A DNA stretch of 53,111 nt from Nocardia sp. (GCF_025465275.1 NZ_JAODNK010000013.1:1-53111), one strand, 5' to 3'; positions 34,709 through 43,776 are shown, numbered from the stretch's first letter. Notes: generated by a model from the sequence alone, not told the origin. Numbers and translations: made by a program.

Positions 34709-35698
34709 ATGCCCGTTATCGTCGGACGGGTGGCCAGTAAATCGGGTTCGCCGGCCGTGGAGTTGGCGGTCGGCGAGCAGACGGTGCGCGTGTCCAATCC
34801 GGATCGGGTGTATTTCCCCGAGACCGGGGCTACCAAGCTCGACTTGGTGCAGTACTACCTCAGCGTGGGGGACGGGATCGTCAATGCGCTGCGGGACCGG
34901 CCCTGCATGATGCATCGGTTTCCCAAGGGGCTGCCTGGCGGGAAGGTGCATCAGAAGCGGGTGCCTGCAGGTGCGCCGGCGTGGATTCCTACGGTGCAGC
35001 TGTACTTTCCGCGCTACGGGCGGACCGCCGATGAGCTGTGTGTCGAGAAGCTCGCCGATGTCGCGTGGGCGGTGCAGATGTCGACGGTGGAGTTCCACCC
35101 CTGGAATTCCCGCCGCTTCGATACCGAGCTGCCCGACGAGTGGCGTATCGACCTGGATCCGATGCCGGACTGCCCGTGGTCGCGGGTGCAGCGGGTGGCC
35201 GGTGTTGTGCACGAAGTGCTCGATGAACTGGGGGCGGTCGGCTGGCCGAAAACGTCCGGCGGCAAGGGATTACACGTGTACGTGCGAATCGCACCCCGCT
35301 TCGGGTTCCAGGAGGTGCGCCGGGCCGCACTGGCCTTCGCCCGCGAGGTCGAGCGCCGTGCCCCGGAAGAGGTCACCACCGCATGGTGGCGCAAGGACCG
35401 GGATCCGAGTCAGCTGTTCGTCGACTACAACCAGAACGCCCGCGATCACACCATCGCAGCGGCGTATTCGGTGCGCGGCGTACCGGAGGCGACGGTGTCC
35501 ACGCCGATCCGCTGGGACGAACTGCCCGACCTGCATCCCCGCGATTTCACCATGGCAACGGTCCCCGCCCGCTACGCCGAACTGGGTGATCTGCACGCCG
35601 GTATCGACGAAGCGGTGTTCGACCTGGAACCGCTGCTGGAGTGGGCCGACCGCGACAAGGTCGAAGTAGTCGACCTCGACGAGGACCCGAACGACTGA
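34709..35698 (+). CDS. ligD: Stand-alone LigD-type primase/polymerase domain (PolDom)
   Basis: About 329 residues of the archaeo-eukaryotic primase-like polymerase found in bacterial non-homologous end joining; it fills gaps and adds nucleotides, preferring ribonucleotides. Key motifs: VRVSNPDRVYFPETGATKLDLVQYY at the N-terminus, MMHRFPKG, FHPWNSR, the metal-binding acidic pair in WRIDLDPMP (about 145), the TSGGKGLHVYVRI block (about 185) and FVDYNQNARDHTIAAAYSVR. Ligase and nuclease domains are absent, as in the mycobacterial PolD1/PolD2 proteins. No Ku gene is nearby. The start may be ATG 34709 or GTG 34730. Confidence 0.93.
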   Translation: MPVIVGRVASKSGSPAVELAVGEQTVRVSNPDRVYFPETGATKLDLVQYYLSVGDGIVNALRDRPCMMHRFPKGLPGGKVHQKRVPAGAPAWIPTVQLYFPRYGRTADELCVEKLADVAWAVQMSTVEFHPWNSRRFDTELPDEWRIDLDPMPDCPWSRVQRVAGVVHEVLDELGAVGWPKTSGGKGLHVYVRIAPRFGFQEVRRAALAFAREVERRAPEEVTTAWWRKDRDPSQLFVDYNQNARDHTIAAAYSVRGVPEATVSTPIRWDELPDLHPRDFTMATVPARYAELGDLHAGIDEAVFDLEPLLEWADRDKVEVVDLDEDPND

Positions 35699-35699
35699 G

Positions 35700-36893
35700 T
35701 CAGGCTGCGCCGCCGCGTATCCAGTCCGGCCAGGCGATGGTCCAGTCGCCGTTCTGCCAGATGTCGAGGGGATCGCCGCCGGTATTGCGGACCTCGACCA
35801 CATCGCCGGGAATGACGAAGTCGTAGAACCAGGCCGCATCGTCGGGGGAGATGTTCAGACAGCCGTGCGAGACATCGGAATTGCCCTGCGCCCACATGCT
35901 CGCTGCCAGTTCGTGTACGTAGATGCCGTCGTGGGTGATGCGGACCGCGTGATAGATAGTCGTTCGATAGCCGAGTCCTGAGTTGACCGGCAAGCCGTAA
36001 CTGGAGGAGTCCATGGTCACCGGATTCCGGCAGTCCAGGACCGTGTATATGCCCGGCCTGGTCCAGAAGGACAGGACTTTGCCGCCGACAACCGCGGTGC
36101 CGCCCTTGCCCATCGATGTCGGCATGGTGCGCACCAGGTTTCCGTTCTCGAAGACCTCGATCTGCTTCGTATTGTCATCGGCGATCGCGACGTGCGCGGG
36201 GCCGATGAGCACCGACACCCGTTGATCGCGCAGACCGTAGCCGCCGTCGGCGAGTGCCGTGCCGAACAGCTCGGCCGCGATGGTGATCTTGGTTCCGGGC
36301 GCGTAGTACCGCTCCGGCCGCCAGTGCGCGTTCTGATCGTCGAGCCAATACCAAGCCCCGGCGACTGCGGGTTCGGTGGTGATCTTTATGCGCGCGGCCG
36401 CGACCGCCCGGTCGACCGGTTCGTCGAAATGGGCTACCAATACGAAACCCACTCCGTAAGTGTCGTTTTCGGCAAGCTCGACCTTGTTCGCGGAACGCAG
36501 CGAGACGTCGATGAGCCGATCGGGCAGCACCGTGGAACAGGTCGTTGTCGCGCTGACCTCTCCGGTTTCACCCTGCGCCACGGCTTTCGCGGTATAGGTG
36601 TGGCCGTAGCCAAGCGGTTCGCTACTGGTCCAGCTGCGGTGATCGGGCGCCGATGCGCCGGGCAGCGGGCGGCCCGTTTCGTCGATCCACTCGACATTCC
36701 GCAGCGTCCCGTCGGTGACCTTGACCGTGCCGGGCTTTCGGGCATCGACAGCGTGCGCATCAGCCGCCGGATCGAACTTGATCACCGCGGGTTTGGGCGG
36801 CGGTGCCGGTTCCCGATCCCGGCCGCACCCGGCAAGGGCGAGACCACCCGCTCCGGCGAAGCCGATCAGCAGCTCACGACGTCGCAAGGCCAC
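35700..36893 (-). CDS. L,D-transpeptidase lipoprotein (LdtMt2-like)
   Basis: 397 residues, exported and lipid-anchored: MALRRRELLIGF leads to the lipobox LALAGCG (Cys at about 23). Two Ig-like domains (about 45-145 and 150-245, with TVLPDRLIDVS between) precede the YkuD catalytic domain (about 250-375). The active-site signature HELAASMWAQGNSDVSHGCLN carries the His and Cys, and the short C-terminal tail WPDWIRGGAA matches mycobacterial enzymes. It forms 3-3 peptidoglycan cross-links and is the usual target of carbapenems. Start GTG 36893 follows GAAGGGAG. It is convergent with ligD (1 bp apart). Confidence 0.95.
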   Translation of the reverse strand: MALRRRELLIGFAGAGGLALAGCGRDREPAPPPKPAVIKFDPAADAHAVDARKPGTVKVTDGTLRNVEWIDETGRPLPGASAPDHRSWTSSEPLGYGHTYTAKAVAQGETGEVSATTTCSTVLPDRLIDVSLRSANKVELAENDTYGVGFVLVAHFDEPVDRAVAAARIKITTEPAVAGAWYWLDDQNAHWRPERYYAPGTKITIAAELFGTALADGGYGLRDQRVSVLIGPAHVAIADDNTKQIEVFENGNLVRTMPTSMGKGGTAVVGGKVLSFWTRPGIYTVLDCRNPVTMDSSSYGLPVNSGLGYRTTIYHAVRITHDGIYVHELAASMWAQGNSDVSHGCLNISPDDAAWFYDFVIPGDVVEVRNTGGDPLDIWQNGDWTIAWPDWIRGGAA

Positions 36894-37262
36894 CGCATAT
36901 CTCCCTTCGCCGGGTGTCCGACCGGCATCGGTCAGCATGCGACAGCAACCACCCCGCCGCCGCGCCGACAAGCCACACCTCCACCGATCCGTCGCGCAAC
37001 CGACACACTTCCTCGATCGAACGTTCGGACGATCTTCGTCCGGACATCACGCCGGTCTTCGGCAATCAACCCTGATCCTGCGTGCTGATGAAGTGGCCGC
37101 GCTCACACCATAAGTGGACTCCTGGCATGCGGATTACGGCGTTTTGCTGCGCTCGGCCTGCGGATCGAGTACAGGGCGGGCGGACGTACTGCATCCGCAG
37201 TACGCCCAACGGCCTCCGCACGCACGATGCCGACTACAGAGCCGTAGAACGATCATGGCGAC
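36894..37262. other. Divergent promoter region between L,D-transpeptidase and MMPL genes
   Basis: 369 bp. The half next to the MMPL gene carries the 18-bp palindrome and the segment duplicated at 43777. The half next to the transpeptidase shows nothing notable. Confidence 0.55.
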
Positions 37263-37268
37263 ATGGCG
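37173..37268 (+). repeat. MMPL promoter/start-region repeat, copy A
   Basis: 96 bp ending in the MMPL start codons. It aligns without gaps to 43777-43872, with about 75 of 96 identical bases by eye. Both copies hold the palindrome, CACGATGCCGACTACA, and the paired ATGs five bases apart. Whether this arose by duplication or by recombination between MMPL loci is not decidable here. Confidence 0.85.
37186..37203. promoter_or_regulatory. 18-bp palindrome GTACTGC-N4-GCAGTAC before MMPL gene
   Basis: A perfect inverted repeat, 7-bp arms around ATCC, about 60 bp before the MMPL start. The same palindrome (spacer ATGC) occurs before the two-component operon. It is a likely binding site of a dimeric regulator, plausibly the NarL-type regulator encoded at 45196. 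Confidence 0.65.
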
Positions 37269-39494
37269 AAATTCCTGTACCGGCTCGGTCGGTTCTCGTT
37301 CGAGAAGCGGCGGCTCGTCGTCCTGCTCTGGCTGGGGGTCATGGCCGCGCTGGTGGCCGGTGCGGCCAATGCGCCGACGCCCCCGCCGGATACGTTCTCG
37401 ATTCCGGGGACCGAATCCCAGCAGGCTTTCGATCTGCTCGGCGAACGCTTTCCCGGCACCAAATCCGATGGCGCACAAGCTCGTATCGTCTTCGTAGCGC
37501 CCGAAGGCCAGCAGATCAGCTCCGAACCGAACAAGGCCGCGGTCGAGAAGATCGTGTCCGACGTGTCGGGCGGTGCGCAGGTGAAGGGCGTACTCGACCC
37601 GTTCCAGACCGGTGCGGTCAGTAAGAACGGCACCACCGCCTATGCGACCGTGAGCTACGGGGTGACCCCCGACAATCTCACCGACGCCACCAAGACGGCG
37701 CTGACCACCGCGATCGACAATGGCAAGACCTCCGGGGTCACCGTCGAGATCGGCGGCACCGCGCTCATGGCCAAGCCCGAAATGGGCGGCGCCACAGAGG
37801 CTATCGGCATCGCCATTGCGGCCATCGTCCTGATGATCACCTTCGGTGCGTTCGCGGCGGCCGGTCTGCCTCTGCTCACCGCGCTGATCGGCATCGGCGT
37901 CGGTATCGCCGCCATCGTGACGATCGGCATGTCGACCACGACAACGACACTCGCCATGATGATCGGGCTCGCGGTCGGCATCGACTATGCGCTGTTCATC
38001 GTCTCCCGGTACCGGACGGAACGAGCCGAGGGCTACAGCGCCGAGGAAGCGGCGGGCCGAGCGGTCGGAACCGCCGGATCCGCAGTGGTTTTCGCCGGAC
38101 TCACGGTGGTGATCGCGCTGGCCGGATTGGCCGTCGTCGGTATCCCGGTGCTCACCAAGATGGGTCTGGCCGCGGCGGGCACCGTCGCCATCGCCGTCAC
38201 GATCGCGCTGACACTGCTGCCCGCGCTGCTCGGATTCTTCCAGCGGGCGGTCATGCCGAAGGCATTCCGCAAGGCGCTGGCCGGTAACGCGAAGGCTCCG
38301 GTCGACGGAATTGCGCCGATTGCCGACCCGATCGCGGAGAAGAAGCCCAATATGGGCACCCGCTGGGCCACCTTCGTCGTCCGCCGCCCGGTGGCAGTAC
38401 TCCTGATCGGCTTGGTCGGGATGGGTGTGCTGGCCTTGCCGGTGACGAGTCTCGAACTCGGCATGCCCGGTGACGAATCGCAGCCGACCTCGACGACACA
38501 GCGCCGCGCCTACGATGCGCTGGCCGAGGGCTTCGGTCCCGGCTTCAACGGACCGCTCACCGTCGCCGTCGATGTCAAGGGCGTCGGCGACCCGAAGGCC
38601 GCGCTGGATCAGGTATCCAAGACCCTGGCCGCGACCAAGGGCGTCGTATCCGTCACCCCTGCGATGTTCAATAAGGCCGGTGACGCCGCCATGCTCACCG
38701 TGGTGCCGGCCACGGGTCCGTCCTCGACCGACACCGCGGACCTCGTCCACGCATTGCGCGGCGAGTCCGGCGATCTGAAGTCGGCGACGGGTGCGACCGT
38801 GCTGGTCACGGGTGCGACCGCGATGAATATCGACGTCTCGCAGAAGATGTCCGATGCACTGCTGCCGTACCTCGCGGTGGTCGTCGGGCTGGCAATCCTG
38901 TTGCTGATGATCGTATTCCGCTCGATCGCGGTACCGATCAAGGCGGCGCTCGGCTTCCTGCTCTCGGTCGGTGCGGCCTTCGGTGTGATCGTCGCGGTCT
39001 TCCAGTGGGGCTGGCTGGCAAGTCTGCTGGGCGTCCATCAGACCGGACCGGTGATGAGCATGATGCCGATCTTCCTGATCGGCGTGGTGTTCGGACTCGC
39101 GATGGACTACGAGGTCTTCCTCGTCACCCGCATGCGTGAGGCCTACGCACACGGCGAGAGTGCACACGATGCCATCATCACCGGTTTCCGGCACAGCGCC
39201 CGGGTGGTGGTGGCCGCGGCGGCCATCATGATCGCGGTGTTCGCCGGCTTCATCGGCGGCGGCGAACCGATGATCAAGATGATGGGCCTCGGGCTCGCCT
39301 CGGCGGTCTTCTTCGACGCCTTCATCGTCCGAATGACCCTGGTCCCGGCGGTGCTCGCACTGCTCGGCGACAAGGCCTGGTGGCTGCCGCAGTGGCTGGC
39401 GAAGATCCTGCCGAATGTGGATGTGGAGGGCGAGAGCCTGAACCATCTGAAGGCAGAAGAGCCGGTCCGAGAACTCGAATCCGCCAACGCCTGA
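37263..39494 (+). CDS. MMPL-family RND exporter
   Basis: 743 residues with the standard MMPL plan. TM1 (about 19-38) is followed by an outer domain, then a five-helix block (about 180-345), a second TM-outer segment beginning TFVVRRPVAVLLIGLVG (about 378), and a second five-helix block (about 535-700). Proton-relay Asp-Tyr pairs are visible in GIDYALFIVSRYR (about 240) and GLAMDYEVFLVTRMRE (about 617). MMPL proteins export lipids, siderophores or drugs; the substrate is not readable. ATG 37263 is in the duplicated start region; the nearby ATG 37255 is in another frame. A strong hairpin ends the transcript. A two-component system with the same upstream palindrome lies 4.5 kb downstream. Confidence 0.93.
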   Translation: MAKFLYRLGRFSFEKRRLVVLLWLGVMAALVAGAANAPTPPPDTFSIPGTESQQAFDLLGERFPGTKSDGAQARIVFVAPEGQQISSEPNKAAVEKIVSDVSGGAQVKGVLDPFQTGAVSKNGTTAYATVSYGVTPDNLTDATKTALTTAIDNGKTSGVTVEIGGTALMAKPEMGGATEAIGIAIAAIVLMITFGAFAAAGLPLLTALIGIGVGIAAIVTIGMSTTTTTLAMMIGLAVGIDYALFIVSRYRTERAEGYSAEEAAGRAVGTAGSAVVFAGLTVVIALAGLAVVGIPVLTKMGLAAAGTVAIAVTIALTLLPALLGFFQRAVMPKAFRKALAGNAKAPVDGIAPIADPIAEKKPNMGTRWATFVVRRPVAVLLIGLVGMGVLALPVTSLELGMPGDESQPTSTTQRRAYDALAEGFGPGFNGPLTVAVDVKGVGDPKAALDQVSKTLAATKGVVSVTPAMFNKAGDAAMLTVVPATGPSSTDTADLVHALRGESGDLKSATGATVLVTGATAMNIDVSQKMSDALLPYLAVVVGLAILLLMIVFRSIAVPIKAALGFLLSVGAAFGVIVAVFQWGWLASLLGVHQTGPVMSMMPIFLIGVVFGLAMDYEVFLVTRMREAYAHGESAHDAIITGFRHSARVVVAAAAIMIAVFAGFIGGGEPMIKMMGLGLASAVFFDAFIVRMTLVPAVLALLGDKAWWLPQWLAKILPNVDVEGESLNHLKAEEPVRELESANA

Positions 39495-39500
39495 ATCGAA

Positions 39501-39542
39501 TAGCACCGGTAGGCCGTCCCCAGTGGGCGGCCTACTGTGCTA
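39501..39542 (+). terminator. Terminator of the MMPL gene
   Basis: Hairpin with core GTAGGCCG / CGGCCTAC, loop TCCCCAGTGGG, and an outer stem TAGCAC / GTGCTA interrupted by a small bulge. It starts 7 bp after the stop. The core is almost identical to the hairpin at 43879-43909. Confidence 0.87.
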
Positions 39543-39754
39543 TCTCCGGAGCCTCGGGGTGGTGCGCCGATCTCACCCCTCCGCACAGATCGGTGCACCA
39601 CCGCGAGTTGTCGCGCGACGACCAGCACTGCGCTGTCCGGGTCGTCGGCCCTCACAGCCTAGGTCAGATCCCACGGGGCAGCAAGAAAAATCAGTAGAAA
39701 AGGAACCGGTTATTAATGTCGTGAAATGCGGATGGCAGAGTAGATTCGGTTTAC

Positions 39755-40423
39755 ATGCAACCTGAGTACGCCACGTTCCTCGCGGCCTGTGTGCGGGAGC
39801 GGCGGCGGGAGCTCAATTTCAGCCTCGACGATGTGATCGCCGCCGGCGGTCCGACGCGGCGCACCCTGGTCCGCGTCGAGGCCGCGAATCTGGGGCCGGA
39901 GCCGAAGCCGGTGACTTTCCGGCGCCTCGATTCCGCGCTGTCCTGGGGGAGTGGCAGTGCCGCGCGGGCATATTGGCGGGGCGAGAAGCCGCACGCCGCC
40001 GCGGCGGGTCCGAAGCTCGATGCGGGCACCGCCTTCGTGGCGGTTCCGGCTGCTCTTGCATTGGACCTGTTCGGTAGTCAGATCGAACTGAATCAGGTGC
40101 TCGCCGAGGATCCGGCAGATCCGAGCCGGCTGCGTGCGACCGTCGATCGGCTCAATGTCGATCTCGGCCGCCTGCTCGGTTTGTATCTCACCGACCTGCT
40201 GGAACGGAACTGGCGGGCGGACGGATCGGCGCTGCCGCTGGTCGAACACGCTTTCGGGGAGCTGCTGAGCGCACCGGTTCCCGAGGACGATCCCGACTAC
40301 GAGGAGAAGCTGTACCGGCGCTGGCTGATCGGCGGCACGACGGGCATTGCGGGTGACCTGGCAGGTAGATTCATGGACAGACTGCAGCAGGCACATAAGG
40401 ATCTAGGGGAAAACCAGGCATGA
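39755..40423 (+). CDS. XRE-type helix-turn-helix regulator, first gene of the ImmA/MAB_1171c/P450 cassette
   Basis: 222 residues. The N-terminal HTH (about 8-70) reads FLAACVRERRRELNFSLDDV, TRRTLVRVEAANLG and FRRLDSALSWGSGSAARAYWRG. The C-terminal 110 residues are helical (VDRLNVDLGRLLGLYLTDLLERNW) without a known signature. It is probably the local transcription regulator. The stop overlaps the next start by 4 nt (ATGA). Confidence 0.85.
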   Translation: MQPEYATFLAACVRERRRELNFSLDDVIAAGGPTRRTLVRVEAANLGPEPKPVTFRRLDSALSWGSGSAARAYWRGEKPHAAAAGPKLDAGTAFVAVPAALALDLFGSQIELNQVLAEDPADPSRLRATVDRLNVDLGRLLGLYLTDLLERNWRADGSALPLVEHAFGELLSAPVPEDDPDYEEKLYRRWLIGGTTGIAGDLAGRFMDRLQQAHKDLGENQA

Positions 40424-40851
40424 ATGTCGTCGCGGATCGAGTCAACCGGCTGTGTGGGTTGCTCGGATCATCCGACGATCAGGCCGACCTGAACGCCGTC
40501 ATCGCCGCGGCCGCGCACTCGATCCTCGATCGGGCTGTCACTGCTTCCGAGATCGCCGCGGTGCGCCGCGGAGACCGAGGCGCGCCACCGGATCTGTTGC
40601 GCGCCATCGCAATCCATTTCGACGTCGATGTCAGATACGTGCTCGAGCCCGACCTCGAGGAGATGCGGGTACTCGATCAGAAGCTCGCCATCCTCGAGAG
40701 GGCGCGCACCCTCGGCATCAAGCTCGGCGCGGTGCACTTTCGAGGCGGCGCCATGGATGTCGAGGCATTGGAATTGCTGGTCACCACCGTTCGAGATGCG
40801 CGGTCCGCCGCGCAGCCGCACCCCGTGAATGCACCGCATGGCGGGCGCTGA
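40420..40851 (+). CDS. Small XRE-like HTH protein (EspR-like layout)
   Basis: 143 residues. HTH region at about 25-80 (VTASEIAAVRRGDRGAPPDLLRAIAIHFDVDVRYVLE), followed by a helical dimerisation-like tail. The layout (N-terminal VNRLCGLL, an HTH whose recognition helix contains RRGDRGAPP, then an FGV-like turn) resembles the mycobacterial EspR/XRE group. It is translationally coupled to the preceding gene and overlaps the ImmA-like gene by about 14-23 nt. Confidence 0.8.
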   Translation: MNVVADRVNRLCGLLGSSDDQADLNAVIAAAAHSILDRAVTASEIAAVRRGDRGAPPDLLRAIAIHFDVDVRYVLEPDLEEMRVLDQKLAILERARTLGIKLGAVHFRGGAMDVEALELLVTTVRDARSAAQPHPVNAPHGGR

Positions 40852-41314
40852 CCCCCTCGCGACGCTGGTCGCGGGGCTCCGGATTCCCAGCCCCTGGAAT
40901 CTGCAGCAATTCGTCGACCTGCTCGCCGAGCAACGCGGCAAACCCATTGTGCTGAACGGGCATCGGGGTCTGCGCGCCGCCGGGTTTCCGTGCGGTCTGC
41001 TGGCGGAGATGGATGATCTGACGCTCATCGTCTACGAGGAGCGGTCCTCCCGGTACATGGTCGAGCACACCGTGCTGCACGAAATCGGCCACCTGCTGCT
41101 CGGGCACGAGGGGGAGCGCATGCAGGAATCCCTGGGCGACTACCTCGGTGGATTTGTCGGATCGGCATCGATCGCGCGAATGGAGACGGTGCTCGCGCGG
41201 GGCGTCTTCGATACGGCTAAGGAGCTCGAGGCGGAGACCTTCGCGAATCTCATCATGCCCGCTATTCGCCGCCGCCCGTTCGCGCCGCTGCGCAATATCT
41301 TCGTGCGGGGCTGA
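40838..41314 (+). CDS. ImmA/IrrE-type metallopeptidase-like protein
   Basis: About 158 residues from ATG 40838 (ATG 40829 is also possible). The zinc-peptidase motif is HTVLHEIGHLLLGH (HExxH at about 87) and the third-ligand region is ELEAETFANLIM (about 135). In phage and ICE systems ImmA/IrrE peptidases cut or sequester XRE repressors to switch on a response. Here it directly follows two HTH genes, so it could act on one of them. Stop and next start overlap by 1 base (TGATG). Confidence 0.88.
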   Translation: MAGADPLATLVAGLRIPSPWNLQQFVDLLAEQRGKPIVLNGHRGLRAAGFPCGLLAEMDDLTLIVYEERSSRYMVEHTVLHEIGHLLLGHEGERMQESLGDYLGGFVGSASIARMETVLARGVFDTAKELEAETFANLIMPAIRRRPFAPLRNIFVRG

Positions 41315-42462
41315 TGAACTCGCAGCTGCTGCCCCCGTACTCGTCCATGCCCGAAGTGCTCGCATGGCCGCTGTGGATCCTTACCGCGACGGTAACGATT
41401 CTTCGATTGCGCTGGTGCAAAGACACTTTCGCGCAGCGGCGCATCAATGGCGCGCTGGTCGGATCCACTATCGCGTGGTTCCTGCTCATCGCGACAGCTC
41501 AGCAGTGGATTGTGCACCTGCTCGGATGGCCCACTCCCGCACGGCAGTACCAGCTCGCGAATGCGCTGATGATCGTGGTGACCGCCGAGGCGTATCTGAT
41601 GATTTCCCATGCGCGGCAACAAAACCCGCTGTCACAGCGGATCGTCTACGCCGCAGCCGTCGCTATGGGACTCGGCTATCTGGCACTGGGCAGCCCCGTG
41701 GCCGCCGGTGGCGGGATCGTCCTGCAGTATCCCGGTTGGGAAGCCGCACCGATGACTGTGCTGTTCGTCGTCTTCCCCTATGCGTGTTCGGTGCTGCTCG
41801 TTGCCGCGTGCGTCCAGGAGCTCCGGGCCCGGCCGCCGCTCGCCGCGCGGTTCTTCTATCTGCTGTTCATGGCCATCTTCGCCGGTCTGCTCTGCAGTCT
41901 CAGCTTCGGGCTGAGCACGTCGTTCGTGCTCGCGACCGGGCATGTCGATGCCTTCACCGAATACGCGGCGAACACCGACCGGATGGCGTTCGTCATGGAC
42001 ATCATCGCCTTCACTCCGTTCGCCGCTATCCCGTTGGTGCTGCGGGCTTTCGATGCCGTGCGCGGTGATCCGGTCGCGCGCGCCCTCGACGAGCTCACCC
42101 CGCTGTGGCAGGAGCTCACCGCCGCGTGTCCCGATATAGTCCAGCCTCGTCCGGAGAATGCCGGGGCCACTTACCAATTGCATCGCATGGTCATCGAGAT
42201 CAATGACGCGATCCTGTCCTTGCTCCCGTATGTGCCCGACCATGAGCCCTCGGCGGCAACCGATCTCGCGTCGATCGCCCCGCTGCTGCGGGCCGCGCGT
42301 GATGCGAAGCTGGCCGCGGACCCGCCCAATTTCGCCGCCCGGCAACTCGAGATTCCCGGTGGCGCCGATCTGCAGACCGAAACGCAAGTCCTGTCCGCCC
42401 TCGCAAAGGAGTGGTCCAGATGCCGGCCGTCCCCCATCCCCCCTGGCGCATTCCATTCATAG
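41314..42462 (+). CDS. MAB_1171c-type putative transporter / membrane protein
   Basis: 382 residues. About seven membrane helices fill residues 12-250, then a cytosolic C-terminal domain of about 130 residues (DELTPLWQELTAACPDIVQPRP, YQLHRMVIEINDAIL, LLRAARDAKLA), the block usually called DUF6545. Genes of this type are recurrently found after an XRE gene and an ImmA/IrrE-like gene in Actinobacteria and before a variable enzyme gene; the role is not established. Its 3' end overlaps the P450 start by 43 nt in another frame. Confidence 0.85.
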   Translation: MNSQLLPPYSSMPEVLAWPLWILTATVTILRLRWCKDTFAQRRINGALVGSTIAWFLLIATAQQWIVHLLGWPTPARQYQLANALMIVVTAEAYLMISHARQQNPLSQRIVYAAAVAMGLGYLALGSPVAAGGGIVLQYPGWEAAPMTVLFVVFPYACSVLLVAACVQELRARPPLAARFFYLLFMAIFAGLLCSLSFGLSTSFVLATGHVDAFTEYAANTDRMAFVMDIIAFTPFAAIPLVLRAFDAVRGDPVARALDELTPLWQELTAACPDIVQPRPENAGATYQLHRMVIEINDAILSLLPYVPDHEPSAATDLASIAPLLRAARDAKLAADPPNFAARQLEIPGGADLQTETQVLSALAKEWSRCRPSPIPPGAFHS

Positions 42463-43736
42463 GCGACGCCCTCTCGCTCTCGGCCCAGACGCCCGCGCAG
42501 AGCATTACCGGGTATGCCGGGCTCGGTGATGTGTTCGAGGTGCGCGTTCTGCGGTACCCGCGCATGCTCATCGTGAACTCGGCCGAGCTCGCCGAACCGA
42601 TCCTCGATGATGCCGCGTGGACGAAGGTCAATGGTCCGGCTTTCCGCCGCCTGGCGCCCATGGCGCCGACCGGACTGCTGTTCACCGGCACCGAGGACGC
42701 GCTCTGGAAGCTCGCGCATCAGCGCCTGCAACCGGCGTTCAGTCGCGCTGCCATGCGTGAGTATCACGCGAGTATGAATCCGCTCATCGCCGCGCACGTC
42801 CGCCGCTGGGCCGATGCGCCACAGCCGGTGAACATCACGGACCTGACGCAGGACCTGGCCTACGACGTCATCACCCAGGCCGGGTTCGGTGCCGCTCTCA
42901 CCCGTGCGCAGCGCAACGATTTCGTGCGCACCATGTTCGCGCTCATTCGGGCCACCAACCGCGGCAAGATCATTCCGTTTCTCGATGCCGTCCTGGGCGT
43001 GAACCCCACACCTCCGCATGCCGAGGCCCTGCGCCGGCATGTCGAGATGATCATCGACACCCCCGGCGCGGACGCCCCCATTCTGCGGGCTCTCAGCGAT
43101 ACCGATCCTGAACAGGGTGCGGCCCTGACTCGGGATCAGATCATCGATCAAGCGCTGGTACTGCTTATTGCCGGGCACGAAACCACCTCGGGTACAGTGG
43201 CATTCGCGCTCTACGAGCTCGCTCGCAATCCAGAGATCGCCGAGCGTGCGCGCCAGGAGATCGCCGAAACCGGTAAGTGCCCAGCGGAACTCGAATACGA
43301 AGACATCGTCGGATTGCGCTTCCTGCGCGCGATCATCGACGAAACCCTCCGCCTGCACCCGGTGGCCCCGGCATTCATTCGAAGCGCGCTGTCCGACACC
43401 ACAATCGGCTCGCATCCGGTCACGCCGCAGGACTGGGTCTATCTGAACCTGCTCGCGATCCACCGTGATCCCGCCCGCTGGGACAACCCCGACGCGTTCT
43501 CCCCGGATCGATTCCTCACCGGACCTACCCCCAAGTCCTATAAGCCGTTCGGCACCGGCGCTCGAGCCTGTATAGGTCGTGCCCTGGCATTGCACGAAGC
43601 CGTGCTGACTCTCGTCCACGTCCTGCATACCCAGACCCTCACCCCGACCGGATACCGTCTGGACATCGAGGAGTTCCCGACCCTGAAGCCCCGCGACTGC
43701 ACTCTCGCGCTGACCGCCCACCAGTATTCGAGCTGA
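42420..43736 (+). CDS. Cytochrome P450 (intact)
   Basis: 438 residues with all P450 hallmarks: Pro-rich start PHPPWRIPFIGDALS, helix C WKLAHQRLQPAFS, I-helix oxygen motif AGHETTSG (about 249), ExxR in DETLRLHPVAP (about 312), PERF-like AFSPDRFL and haem loop FGTGARACIGRALA (Cys at about 382). The sequence style is that of CYP102/fatty-acid-hydroxylase-like class P450s without a reductase domain, so electrons must come from separate partners; none is encoded nearby. AAGGAG at 42406-42411 is 8 nt before ATG 42420. It is the last gene of the cassette. Confidence 0.94.
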   Translation: MPAVPHPPWRIPFIGDALSLSAQTPAQSITGYAGLGDVFEVRVLRYPRMLIVNSAELAEPILDDAAWTKVNGPAFRRLAPMAPTGLLFTGTEDALWKLAHQRLQPAFSRAAMREYHASMNPLIAAHVRRWADAPQPVNITDLTQDLAYDVITQAGFGAALTRAQRNDFVRTMFALIRATNRGKIIPFLDAVLGVNPTPPHAEALRRHVEMIIDTPGADAPILRALSDTDPEQGAALTRDQIIDQALVLLIAGHETTSGTVAFALYELARNPEIAERARQEIAETGKCPAELEYEDIVGLRFLRAIIDETLRLHPVAPAFIRSALSDTTIGSHPVTPQDWVYLNLLAIHRDPARWDNPDAFSPDRFLTGPTPKSYKPFGTGARACIGRALALHEAVLTLVHVLHTQTLTPTGYRLDIEEFPTLKPRDCTLALTAHQYSS

Positions 43737-43741
43737 ACTCG

Positions 43742-43764
43742 GCAGATCGCAGCACTCGATCTGC
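43742..43764 (+). terminator. Hairpin after the cassette P450
   Basis: Perfect 8-bp stem GCAGATCG / CGATCTGC with a 7-nt loop, 5 bp after the P450 stop, without a clear U tract. It probably ends the cassette transcript before the MMPL-ghost promoter. Confidence 0.6.
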
Positions 43765-43776
43765 GGAACGCAGTAC

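Noticed and set aside
37134..39506. 790-codon open frame antisense to the MMPL gene
   Set aside because: It is the mirror of GC-rich coding bias: His/Arg/Asp/Gly-rich without any domain, while the plus strand has clear MMPL motifs.
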